Assembly: GCA_002329675.1 (NCBI GenBank)
Contig: DCUA01000025.1
Span: 381-15,709, forward strand
DNA: 15,329 nucleotides
DNA from: Firmicutes bacterium UBA1426
GTDB taxonomy: Bacteria > Bacillota > Clostridia > Peptostreptococcales > Anaerovoracaceae
Direction of reading: 5' to 3'
Part shown: positions 1 through 6,898 of the stretch, in pieces
Position numbering within the stretch: position 1 is the stretch's first letter
Layout: the number at the start of each line of letters is the position of its first letter
The notes under the pieces: generated by a model
What the model was told of the DNA's origin: nothing
The model's input: only the letters and a program-made list of their open reading frames with translations
Database searches by the model: none
Translations under genes and position numbers: made by a program

Positions 1-353
1 ACCAGCTCCGCACTGGATAGCGGCTGCTTGGCCAGCTGGTTCATTACGGCTGTAACTACCGTATCGTGGCGATGGCCGCAGTTAAACGCTCCGAATCCGC
101 CCAGGCAGTCTATGTACTCTTTTCCATGAAGGTCTGTAAAGGTGTCGCCCTTTGCCATCCATTCCATGGCCATATCATCAGCTCCTGCAGCTTTCCGGTA
201 TTCCAGGAAACCGGGGTTTATATGATTGTTAAAGTTGTGCCGGGTTTCCTTGATAAATGCATCCTTTTCGCCATCTTCTAAGCTTTTCTTGGATATGATA
301 TCCAATGCATACTCGGTGTATTTCAACACCTCATCAAAACTTTTTCTTGGCAT
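1..353 (-). CDS. patA: Putrescine aminotransferase-like class III aminotransferase, N-terminal part (runs off the window)
   Basis: The 117 visible N-terminal residues (starting MPRKSFDEVLKY) contain GFLEYRKAAGADDMAMEW, then IDCLGGFGAFNCGHRH and MNQLAKQPLSSAEL. This closely follows the start of E. coli YgjG/PatA, which transaminates putrescine to 4-aminobutanal with 2-oxoglutarate as acceptor. The PLP lysine and the other catalytic residues lie beyond the window edge, so activity cannot be judged. The ATG at 351-353 has an AAGGAG ribosome site (complement of 360-365) six bases upstream. The gene follows the ArgD-like aminotransferase on the same strand after 67 nt with no terminator, so the two are probably co-transcribed. 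The family resemblance is clear. The substrate (putrescine, cadaverine or another diamine) is inferred. Confidence 0.82.
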   Translation of the reverse strand, partial: MPRKSFDEVLKYTEYALDIISKKSLEDGEKDAFIKETRHNFNNHINPGFLEYRKAAGADDMAMEWMAKGDTFTDLHGKEYIDCLGGFGAFNCGHRHDTVVTAVMNQLAKQPLSSAEL

Positions 354-420
354 GACACTCTCCTTCTCTAAAATCAATTCCTTTATTCAGCCTTATCTCG
401 GGGTAGAATCCGCGAAGGAA

Positions 421-1632
421 TTACACCACGGCTTCTACAGCTTCTTTTAATATATCGTAGCACTTATCACAATCCTCCCTCGTTGCAATAAGTGGCGGTA
501 CCATTCTTATGATTGTCTTGCCGATAGCGGTTACCATGAGTTTTCGATCCAGGCATTCGTGCTTGATTTCCACGGCTTTTTCCAGGTCAAATTCAACACC
601 CACCAGGAGTCCTGCATTGCGAACCTCTTTCACATGAGGCAGAGTGCGAAGCTTACCGGCGAAGTAATCTCCCACCGCCCTCGCATTTCCCGCCAGATCC
701 CGATCCAGAAGCTCCCGGATCTGTGCATAAGCTGCGGCGCAGCATACCGGGCTTCCTGCATAGGTAGATCCATGGGTTCCTCCGCTGAAGGTAGCTGCAA
801 CTTCTTTGGTGCAAGCCATGGCACCGATAGGGAGTCCGCCTCCCATTGCCTTGGCCATAGATACACAATCCGGTTTGATACCATAATTCATGTAATCCAT
901 TACCTCTCCCGTTCGGCACCAGCCCGTCTGGACCTCATCCAACAAGAGAAGGAGTCCTCTTTCATCGCAGAGTTTACGCAGTCCGGTCATAAATTCTCTG
1001 GTTGCAGGAACCACGCCGCCCTCACCTTGGCAGGGCTCTACCATAATGGCTATAGTATTGTCCGTTATTGCAGCTTCAAAGGATGCCAGATTGTTATACT
1101 CAGCATAAGTAAAACCCTCCAGCATGGGTTTGAACCCCAGCTGCAGGGCATTATTTGTTTGTCCTGTAGCGGACAGCGCTCCATAGGTCCGGCCGTGGAA
1201 GCTGTTGATTGCGGTGATGATGTGGAATTTATCAGGCCCGTAATGATCGGTCCCGTACTTTCTTGCGATCTTGATCATGGCCTCGTTGGCCTCGGTTCCG
1301 GATTGCTGATACAGAACCTTATCCATTCCGATGGTCTCGCAGATGAGCTGGGACAGAACAGCCTGAGGGATGGTATAGGGGTAGTTGAAGGTATGTATGA
1401 TCTGTCCAACCTGATCTCTTACCGCCTCTACAACCTTAGGGTTGCAGTTACCGGCACTGTTTACCGCAATGCCTCCGTAGAAATCCAGATAGGCGTTGTC
1501 GTTCTCGTCATATAGATACATTCCTTCCGCACGACATGCCACGAAAGGAAACCGTTCATAGGTTTCGATCATGTATTTAGTACACAGATCTTTGACCTGA
1601 TCGGCAGTTAAATTGACATCTTTAAGTTGCAT
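421..1632 (-). CDS. ArgD-like class III (acetylornithine/ornithine/GABA family) aminotransferase
   Basis: A 403-residue, full-length, PLP-dependent fold-type I aminotransferase of the cytoplasm. Visible landmarks are QSGTEANEA (PLP phosphate loop, near residues 110-118), INSFHGRTYGALSATGQ, EPCQGEGGV, LLLDEVQTGWCRTG (the Asp, about residue 232, contacts the PLP ring nitrogen), SMAKAMGGG (Schiff-base Lys, about 261) and HGSTYAGSPVCCAAA. The layout matches acetylornithine aminotransferase, but several usually conserved spots differ: NCNP where HCHP is common, GWCRTG for GFGRTG, SPVCC for NPLAC. No arginine biosynthesis gene is nearby, so a catabolic role beside the PatA-like gene is plausible. 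I chose the ATG at 1630-1632, which has GGAGGAGG at 1642-1649. An in-frame ATG 18 codons upstream (1684-1686) has only a weak ribosome site and overlaps a probable -10 element. Confidence 0.88.
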   Translation of the reverse strand: MQLKDVNLTADQVKDLCTKYMIETYERFPFVACRAEGMYLYDENDNAYLDFYGGIAVNSAGNCNPKVVEAVRDQVGQIIHTFNYPYTIPQAVLSQLICETIGMDKVLYQQSGTEANEAMIKIARKYGTDHYGPDKFHIITAINSFHGRTYGALSATGQTNNALQLGFKPMLEGFTYAEYNNLASFEAAITDNTIAIMVEPCQGEGGVVPATREFMTGLRKLCDERGLLLLLDEVQTGWCRTGEVMDYMNYGIKPDCVSMAKAMGGGLPIGAMACTKEVAATFSGGTHGSTYAGSPVCCAAAYAQIRELLDRDLAGNARAVGDYFAGKLRTLPHVKEVRNAGLLVGVEFDLEKAVEIKHECLDRKLMVTAIGKTIIRMVPPLIATREDCDKCYDILKEAVEAVV

Positions 1633-1686
1633 TGTCCGGTCCCTCCTCCAATTCACTACAAGGTTACTATGTGTTTCTGTATCCAT

Positions 1687-1717
1687 AGTCTAAACCTTGC
1701 AGCAGGAATAGAGTCAA
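1687..1717 (-). promoter_or_regulatory. Probable MerR-type promoter of the aminotransferase genes (19-bp spacer)
   Basis: On the minus strand, TTGACT (complement of 1712-1717) and TAGACT (complement of 1687-1692) are separated by 19 bp. This overlong spacer is the hallmark of promoters activated by MerR-family proteins. It lies 38 nt downstream of the stop of the MerR gene. The spacer has only a weak dyad (CCT-N6-AGG). A start point near 1680 would leave a leader of about 45 nt containing the strong ribosome site. Prediction from sequence only. Confidence 0.42.
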
Positions 1718-1754
1718 CAGACAATTTCAAATTTTCTGTCTACTTCCCCGGACC

Positions 1755-2585
1755 TTATCGTTTAACCATGATCTGCAACTTAAAAAAGGCCTTTCTGTCG
1801 TAGTTACTGGAGGTCGGCAGTTCTACCAGGATCTCACTGATACAATCACCCACCACTTGATAGTTATGGGAAAATATATAGTCCATCAGTTTTCTTAAGC
1901 CCTCTTCCTCCCTGTTGAATCCGTCACAGTAGAGGCAGACATACATGCCCTCAGGAATCACCTCTACGCCGTCTGAGGATTCAAATTCATCGTCGATGAA
2001 TACAAAGACCTCTGTCGCGATCAGTTCTCTCTTCATGAAATGTTCGTGACGAATGATACTTCCCACGTTGCAAAAATAGCTCATGGGGAACCGATGGAGT
2101 ACATAGTTCTTTTTCAGGGCCCTGAGAACCTGTTCGTAATACTCCATCCCATAACTGTAAGCGTTGATTTTTGTATCGTAGCAGAAAATCCTCCTGGCCT
2201 TCTGATACTCAAATACGGGCATTTCTTCCCGTGGAGCCACCTCATAACGCTGATAGCCTTCTATAGCCCGGTCGATGGTTTTTTCAGCATGCCTCAGAGC
2301 ATCTATCTGATTGTGGATGTTCTGCTTCTGAAGGCGCAGCACCTCTTTGAACTGGTCAATGTTCTGATTCTCGAAGCATTCTTTAATACTCGCCAGATTC
2401 ATACCCAGAGCTTTCATATATTGGATCATATCCAACTGGGCACATTGCTTTATGTGATAATACCTGTATCCCGTTTCAGGGTTGATCTCGCATGGCTGAA
2501 GGAGTTTGATCTTATCGTAGAGACGAAGAGTCTGCTCAGAAACTCCGTTCATTCTTGCCATTTTCCCTATGGTCAGTTTTTCCAT
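1755..2585 (-). CDS. MerR-family transcriptional regulator with GyrI-like effector domain (BmrR/BltR type)
   Basis: A 276-residue protein. Residues 1-70 form the winged helix-turn-helix (MEKLTIGKMARMNGVSEQTL, then RLYDKIKLLQP and TGYRYY). Residues 75-110 look like the antiparallel dimer coiled coil (FKEVLRLQKQNIHNQIDAL and on). Residues 120-276 match the layout of a GyrI/BmrR-like ligand pocket: EYQKARRIFCY at the start, IPEGMYVCLYC in the middle, and a VGDCISEILVELP strand near the end. Family members bind cationic or aromatic small molecules and activate promoters with long spacers by twisting the DNA. The start at 2583-2585 has GAGAGG about six bases upstream. A further in-frame ATG at 2637-2639 has none. 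The gene lies between the aminotransferases (same strand) and the divergent antiporter, so it probably controls one or both. Confidence 0.88.
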   Translation of the reverse strand: MEKLTIGKMARMNGVSEQTLRLYDKIKLLQPCEINPETGYRYYHIKQCAQLDMIQYMKALGMNLASIKECFENQNIDQFKEVLRLQKQNIHNQIDALRHAEKTIDRAIEGYQRYEVAPREEMPVFEYQKARRIFCYDTKINAYSYGMEYYEQVLRALKKNYVLHRFPMSYFCNVGSIIRHEHFMKRELIATEVFVFIDDEFESSDGVEVIPEGMYVCLYCDGFNREEEGLRKLMDYIFSHNYQVVGDCISEILVELPTSSNYDRKAFFKLQIMVKR

Positions 2586-2639
2586 TCTGTTCCTCTCATG
2601 GTATGTATTCGGGGCCGTTTTATATCCTAATACTAACAT

Positions 2640-2666
2640 AAAACGTTATACCATGCATAATGTTTT
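2640..2666. promoter_or_regulatory. Inverted repeat, candidate MerR-protein operator
   Basis: AAAACGTTAT at 2640-2649 and ATAATGTTTT at 2657-2666 are inverted copies (9 of 10 bases match) separated by the 7 nt ACCATGC. The repeat lies between the divergent regulator and antiporter genes, over the probable -10 of the regulator, as expected of an autoregulatory operator. There is no coding explanation for the symmetry. Confidence 0.45.
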
Positions 2667-2676
2667 TTTATAATTC
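2645..2676 (-). promoter_or_regulatory. Possible autoregulated promoter of the MerR gene (extended -10)
   Basis: On the minus strand, TGGTATAAC (complement of 2645-2653) is an extended -10 element. A weak -35 candidate, TTATAA, lies 17 bp upstream (complement of 2671-2676). A start point near 2638 coincides with the longer in-frame ATG, which supports the shorter start at 2585. The -10 is covered by the dyad at 2640-2666. Confidence 0.4.
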
Positions 2677-2701
2677 TGACAATTTATTGCCCCTCGCCTA
2701 C

Positions 2702-2729
2702 TTTACAACACACATTTTCTTGCTATAAT
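2702..2729 (+). promoter_or_regulatory. Promoter of the antiporter gene (sigma-A, extended -10)
   Basis: TTTACA (2702-2707), a 16-bp spacer ending in TGC, and a perfect TATAAT (2724-2729) give an extended -10 promoter. A start near 2736 leaves a leader of about 110 nt before the antiporter ATG. I recognised no riboswitch in this leader. Confidence 0.68.
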
Positions 2730-2845
2730 AAGTGAGAACATTTGGAAAATTCTAATAAGTGTTTCTGGCGTCGCTGATAACTTGTTAGGGTTCGTACTGT
2801 TAAGTGCTATATTTGTTTTTTCCATTAATAGAAGGAGGGTATATT

Positions 2846-4456
2846 ATGGAAGTAGGGTTTTTATCCGTCATACCTCCTTTGCTTACTATCGTTTTGGCTA
2901 TAGTAACAAAGGAAGTTCTTCTCTCGCTGTTCATCGGTGTATTCACAGGATGCATGATCATCGCCGAATGGAATCCCATGGGAGCAATGGAAGCTCTGGT
3001 TGGTATTCTGGTAGGCGGTTATGATGAGACGGGCGATTTTGTTATTTCCGGATGTTTGACCGATCCATGGAATATGGAGGTCATAATGATCTGTATTATG
3101 CTGGGCGGTTTAATAGGTCTTCTGATCCGCTCAGGCGCGTCTCAGGCATTTGGAAATCTGATAAGCAGCAAAGTCAAAACCCAGAAAGGCGCTCAGGTTA
3201 CCACCTGGCTTATCGGAATGCTCATTTTCTTTGATGATTATTTCAACGCCTTGACGAACGGTTCAATCATGAGACCCGTTACTGACCGATATGGCATCTC
3301 CCGGGAAAAACTATCCTATATTGTTGATTCGACCGCAGTTGGCATTTGCCTGATCGTGCCCCTGTCTTCCTGGGTTGCCTACATAGCCTCTCTTATAGCA
3401 GGCGCATATTCCGAAGCGGGAATAGAAGAAGATGCTTTCATGGCCTTCCTTAAAGTGATCCCTTATAACTACTACGCATGGCTGTCCATTATCATGGTGC
3501 TGGTTGTTGCTCTTCTGAAGCTGGACTTCGGACCCATGGCCAAAGCAGAGAAACGTACCCGTGAAACCGGTCGCGTATGCGATAAGACCTTCTCAGGAGG
3601 CGAGGGAGATGATGATGATTTCTCCTCAATCCCCGTTTCCGAAAAAGGAAAGTCTCTGGATCTTTTGGCTCCCATCATCCTGCTCATCGTTCTGGCCATG
3701 ATCTTCATGCTCTATACAGGGGGATTCTTTGAAACTTTCGATCTGATGGATACACTGAACAACCTGGATGGAATGTTGGCTCTGGTCTATGCTATCGGTA
3801 TATCCATAGTCTTTTCCATCATCTTCTACAGAATTCGTGGTCTGTCAAAGGTCACAGAGTCCATTTCGGCTTTCGTTACCGGAACGAAATCCATGTTGTT
3901 CGTTATTATCATCCTGGCATTTGCCTGGGGCATTGGTGCCGTAGGTGATGAGTTAGGAACTGCCGAATACGTTGCCGATCTCTTCGTAGGCAGCGTGCCC
4001 GGATGGATCGTTCCCATGATCCTGTTTGTATTTGCCTGCGCTATGACCTTCTCAACAGGAGCTTCCTGGGGAACCTATGCCATCATGATCCCCATCGCCG
4101 TTCCTTTGGCTGTGGCCATGGACGTCAGCGTCTATGCCTGTATCGCTACCGTTATCGGCGGTGGTGGCTTCGGTAATCACTGCTCACCGCTGGCCGATAC
4201 TGCCATCCTGGCCTCGGCGTCCTCCAACATCCGCCATACGGACCACATCAAGACTCAGATCCCTTACTCCCTGACTTGTGCAGGTGCCGCTTCCGTAGGA
4301 TACATAGTATCCGGATTTATGGATGGATGGGTGATTCCCATGATCGTCACTCTGGGCGTCTTTATCGTTGCCGTCTTCTTCCTGGCCAAAACTTTTGGTG
4401 AGTCAAAATATCACCTGGAGGATATCAAAGAAGAGGATAGTGCTTGTGAGATCTGA
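2846..4456 (+). CDS. NhaC-family antiporter (Na+/H+ or cation-coupled amino/organic acid exchanger)
   Basis: A 536-residue polytopic membrane protein with roughly 11-13 hydrophobic segments. Family landmarks are FFDDYFNALTNGSIMRP (about 128-144) and VDSTAVG, and in the second half TFSTGASWGTYAIMIP and GNHCSPLADTAILAS (about 443-457). This is the PF03553 (NhaC) superfamily. Its members include Na+/H+ antiporters but also malate/lactate and amino acid exchangers, so the substrate is open. A strongly acidic loop (GGEGDDDD, near residues 251-258) sits mid-protein between transmembrane blocks. The ATG at 2846 has GAAGGAGG at 2831-2838. The upstream in-frame ATG at 2804 lacks a ribosome site. The gene is divergent from the MerR regulator and shares its control region, so uptake or exchange of the aminotransferase substrate is a reasonable inference. 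Confidence 0.87.
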   Translation: MEVGFLSVIPPLLTIVLAIVTKEVLLSLFIGVFTGCMIIAEWNPMGAMEALVGILVGGYDETGDFVISGCLTDPWNMEVIMICIMLGGLIGLLIRSGASQAFGNLISSKVKTQKGAQVTTWLIGMLIFFDDYFNALTNGSIMRPVTDRYGISREKLSYIVDSTAVGICLIVPLSSWVAYIASLIAGAYSEAGIEEDAFMAFLKVIPYNYYAWLSIIMVLVVALLKLDFGPMAKAEKRTRETGRVCDKTFSGGEGDDDDFSSIPVSEKGKSLDLLAPIILLIVLAMIFMLYTGGFFETFDLMDTLNNLDGMLALVYAIGISIVFSIIFYRIRGLSKVTESISAFVTGTKSMLFVIIILAFAWGIGAVGDELGTAEYVADLFVGSVPGWIVPMILFVFACAMTFSTGASWGTYAIMIPIAVPLAVAMDVSVYACIATVIGGGGFGNHCSPLADTAILASASSNIRHTDHIKTQIPYSLTCAGAASVGYIVSGFMDGWVIPMIVTLGVFIVAVFFLAKTFGESKYHLEDIKEEDSACEI

Positions 4457-4473
4457 TCCGTCATTGTCTTCAT

Positions 4474-4507
4474 AAAGAAAAGGCGCCCCTTTTGGCGCCT
4501 TTTCTTT
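4474..4507. terminator. Bidirectional intrinsic terminator between convergent genes
   Basis: A perfect 14-bp stem (4474-4487 with 4494-4507) has a 6-nt loop. It is A-rich at its left foot and T-rich at its right foot, so it can end transcripts from both sides. It follows the antiporter stop by 17 nt and begins one base past the stop codon of the convergent lipoprotein gene. Confidence 0.9.
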
Positions 4508-4508
4508 G

Positions 4509-4760
4509 TTATTGATTCAGGTTGTTATTGTTGTTGAGTCCGTTGTTGTTGGCATTGTTATCGAAGCCATTGCCAGTTCCGTTCTGGCCATTGCCAGTCC
4601 CGTTCATCCCATTCCCGTTGTTCGGAACTCCGTTGTTGTTATCGATTATTCCGTCGTTCCGATCATTCGTATCAGGAACACCGTCATAATTTGCACAGCC
4701 CGCAAACGCCAACAGACCTAAAATCAACAGAAAAGCAAGATAAATTCTTTTACGAGTCAT
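4509..4760 (-). CDS. Small Asn/Gly-rich lipoprotein of unknown function
   Basis: An 83-residue protein. It begins with a basic MTRKR, then a hydrophobic stretch and AFAGC, giving a lipoprotein signal peptide with Cys22 as the lipidated residue. The -3 position is Phe, so the lipobox is slightly off consensus. The mature part is almost wholly low complexity: Asn, Gly and Asp with repeated NGTGNG units (such as GMNGTGNGQNGTGNGF) and a run of five Asn near the end. There is no recognisable domain. It would be a membrane-anchored, disordered surface peptide. The ATG at 4758-4760 has AAGGAG eight bases upstream. A longer in-frame start at 4859 would bury the signal peptide and has no ribosome site. 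It lies downstream of niaP on the same strand (146 nt gap, no clear terminator), and its stop abuts the shared terminator. Confidence 0.75.
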   Translation of the reverse strand: MTRKRIYLAFLLILGLLAFAGCANYDGVPDTNDRNDGIIDNNNGVPNNGNGMNGTGNGQNGTGNGFDNNANNNGLNNNNNLNQ

Positions 4761-4807
4761 ACTTTCATCTCCTTCCTTTTCATAAGATAGTATCTGCATT
4801 CTATAGC

Positions 4808-4838
4808 TTTTTACACGCAAATTGATCGGGTGTAAAAA
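4808..4838. repeat. Inverted repeat upstream of the lipoprotein gene
   Basis: TTTTTACAC (4808-4816) and GTGTAAAAA (4830-4838) are perfect 9-bp inverted arms with a 13-nt spacer. They lie in the 146-nt gap between niaP and the lipoprotein gene, about 48 nt before the lipoprotein start. This could be an operator or a weak RNA hairpin. No convincing promoter pair could be placed around it. Confidence 0.45.
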
Positions 4839-4906
4839 TTGGAATATGCACACCACCAAATTTTTTCAATGAATGAAAAGATGAGATTTCAATTATGAAA
4901 ATTTCG

Positions 4907-6247
4907 CTATTCGCTGATTTCTTCAAGGGATTTTCCCATAGTCTCTTTGCCGAGAACAGCCACTGCGACAGCTACAGCTGCAAAAACCGCTGTAAGCATA
5001 ATGAACACATATGTGAATCCTGATTCCGTACCGTAAAAATTGTAGATTACCGGTACGACAAAGGGAGCAGTAAACGCACCCAAACGCCCGAATGCAGTCG
5101 CCCATCCCGATCCGCTTCCTCTGGCAGCGGTGGGATATACTTCAGGTGTATACGCATAGACACATCCCCAGGCACCGAGGCTGAAAAAGTAAAGCAAGGA
5201 TCCGAAGAGCAACACTTCGCTGGTACTGGCAGCATGTCCGAAGAGCCAGGCTGCTACCGCTGTCCCTGCAAAGTACGCAGATAGCAATTTTTTTCGCCCG
5301 ATCCGCTCCACCAACCAGGCAGCACTGTAGTATCCCGGGAGCTGAGATAAGCACATGATCAACGTAAATTCAAAGCTCTTCACCAGCGTGAAGCCTTTTC
5401 CTACCAGTAACGTCGGCGTCCAGAGCACAAAACCGTAGTAGCCAAAATTCACACCGAACCATATGATCCAAAGAACCGTTGTGCTTCTGACATACTTTCT
5501 TGACCACAGGTCTTTAAACGTAATACGGATTTTATCACCGGTGCTTATGTTTTCTCTTTCACCGACTTCTGTATCGTGATGGATACCCGCCTGCTCTTCC
5601 ATTACCGAAACCAGAGCACCCGCTTCTTCCATATTTCCGACAGATTCCAGATAACGGGGAGATTCCGGCACTGTTTTGTAATATAAAAATGCAAATAATG
5701 CCGGTATAGCGCCTATCCAGAATGCCATCCTCCAGCCGTAAGCCGGAATAAGAAAATAAGCTACTAATGCCGCTATGATCCAGCCCCAGGCCCAGAAACT
5801 CTCCAGCAGAACACCATTTCGCCCCCGTATTTTAGTCGGTGAATATTCACTGATAAAAGCAAAGGCGACCGGGCCCTCTCCTCCAAGACCGAATCCGGTC
5901 AAAAACCTTAAAACGAGAAGCATGGGATAGTTAATAGAGAATCCTGCCAATCCGCTCGCCACTCCAAAAATAACCAGGTTGCTGACTATTAATTTTTTCC
6001 GGCCCCACTTATCCGCTGCCATGCCTGAAAACGTAGCACCCAGAGCCATACCCAGCATACCTATGCTACCTAATAAACCCAGCTGACCGGTTGTAAGAGC
6101 CCAATCCTTTCCGATAGCGGCCATGACACCGGACACCATCCCCTGATTCATGGCATCAAAAACCCAGGCGATGCCGGTGATAAAAAACACTTTACGCAGC
6201 ATTGGTGTCGAGGGAAGCCGGTCGATACGCTGTGCAATATTTAACAT
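4907..6247 (-). CDS. niaP: Niacin transporter NiaP-like, major facilitator superfamily
   Basis: A 446-residue, 12-segment MFS transporter of the sugar-porter-like group that contains B. subtilis NiaP (YceI). Visible are GMAADKWGRKKL (motif A between segments 2 and 3), RFLTGFGLGGEGP, the PESPRYL motif after segment 6, a cytoplasmic loop, and a second motif A copy, VERIGRKKL. It should import nicotinic acid for NAD salvage. The sequence alone could fit other organic acid permeases. The assignment rests mainly on niaR lying directly upstream with only 21 nt between them. The ATG at 6245-6247 has AAGGAG (complement of 6253-6258) five bases upstream. A TTG start seven codons earlier is less likely. 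No clear terminator follows. Confidence 0.83.
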   Translation of the reverse strand: MLNIAQRIDRLPSTPMLRKVFFITGIAWVFDAMNQGMVSGVMAAIGKDWALTTGQLGLLGSIGMLGMALGATFSGMAADKWGRKKLIVSNLVIFGVASGLAGFSINYPMLLVLRFLTGFGLGGEGPVAFAFISEYSPTKIRGRNGVLLESFWAWGWIIAALVAYFLIPAYGWRMAFWIGAIPALFAFLYYKTVPESPRYLESVGNMEEAGALVSVMEEQAGIHHDTEVGERENISTGDKIRITFKDLWSRKYVRSTTVLWIIWFGVNFGYYGFVLWTPTLLVGKGFTLVKSFEFTLIMCLSQLPGYYSAAWLVERIGRKKLLSAYFAGTAVAAWLFGHAASTSEVLLFGSLLYFFSLGAWGCVYAYTPEVYPTAARGSGSGWATAFGRLGAFTAPFVVPVIYNFYGTESGFTYVFIMLTAVFAAVAVAVAVLGKETMGKSLEEISE

Positions 6248-6268
6248 AATTTCTCCTTTTCCGGTCAA

Positions 6269-6772
6269 TCAGATCAAATAACCCTTTTTCTTTAGTTGCT
6301 CTTCTATAAAATCGAGAATTTCCTCCGAACCTGCAACCACAGTGTGGTAATGGAAATCATCGGTGAGGTGTTTCAACGGAGAGATTTGACCTGACTTCAA
6401 TTGTAAAATGAAATCGTCAACATCCTTTCTGGATGATAGCATCAGCTCCGCTTTCAATTCACCGTAGATTTCATGGTCCACAAATACATCCACGACCTTT
6501 CCTCCCGCATCCACAATGGTATACAGTTCGTCCCCGATCTGTTCATCATCGTGGCGAACCTTTATTAACCGGCTCCTTGTACCATCTCTCTGCAGTAGAT
6601 ATCCCCTGTGAGTTGAGAGTATATTTATTCCGGATGCACGCAATAGCGTAATATCCTGCACGATGATCTGGCGGCTCACCTGTAATAACGCTGCCAGATA
6701 GTTTCCGGATAACGGTTCTGTACTCTCTTCCAGCAGTTGGGTTATCTTTTTTCTGCGCAATTCACCTTTCAT
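6269..6772 (-). CDS. niaR: Niacin-responsive transcriptional repressor NiaR (HTH + 3H domain)
   Basis: A 167-residue protein close to the usual NiaR/YrxA length. Residues 1-60 are an HTH_11 winged helix (LSGNYLAALLQVSRQIIVQD, then ITLLRASGINIL). Residues 70-165 are the 3H domain. The metal-site pattern known from the Thermotoga protein is intact: His74, Glu82 (H-x7-E) and the pair His141-x-His143 (FHYHTV). NiaR with nicotinic acid as corepressor shuts down niacin uptake and NAD synthesis genes. The start at 6770-6772 has AGAGG seven bases upstream. An ATG six codons earlier (6788-6790) has a ribosome site too close to use. niaP follows in the same operon, giving a self-limiting uptake circuit. 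Confidence 0.92.
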   Translation of the reverse strand: MKGELRRKKITQLLEESTEPLSGNYLAALLQVSRQIIVQDITLLRASGINILSTHRGYLLQRDGTRSRLIKVRHDDEQIGDELYTIVDAGGKVVDVFVDHEIYGELKAELMLSSRKDVDDFILQLKSGQISPLKHLTDDFHYHTVVAGSEEILDFIEEQLKKKGYLI

Positions 6773-6860
6773 ATGTTTACCTCTTTTCATAGCCTTCCAT
6801 CATACTATGCTGGTTATTCCGGTTGAATTTGCATCTGGATTCCATTCTTTTCTATTGGGT

Positions 6861-6889
6861 AGTATAGCACATGTGTTTACATCTGACAA
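6861..6889 (-). promoter_or_regulatory. Promoter of niaR-niaP (sigma-A)
   Basis: On the minus strand, TTGTCA (complement of 6884-6889) and TATACT (complement of 6861-6866) are 17 bp apart, each 5 of 6 to consensus. The start point would be near 6854, leaving a leader of about 80 nt before niaR. Confidence 0.7.
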
Positions 6890-6898
6890 GACACTCGT
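6879..6898. promoter_or_regulatory. Possible NiaR operator over the -35 element
   Basis: The minus-strand segment contains AGTGTCTTGTCAGATGT. It resembles the TGTC-TT-GACA core that I recall for Firmicute NiaR sites, though its own symmetry is weak (about 5 of 9 paired positions). It overlaps the -35 TTGTCA, a good place for a repressor. The consensus is from memory and was not checked. Confidence 0.35.

Noticed and set aside
559..1515. 318-codon open frame on the plus strand antisense to the ArgD-like gene
   Set aside because: It is opposite a clear aminotransferase, has no family resemblance and no ribosome site, and has composition typical of a codon shadow.
6773..6853. Riboswitch in the niaR leader
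   Set aside because: The roughly 80-nt leader has no long stem or motif of a known riboswitch class. Control is adequately explained by NiaR.
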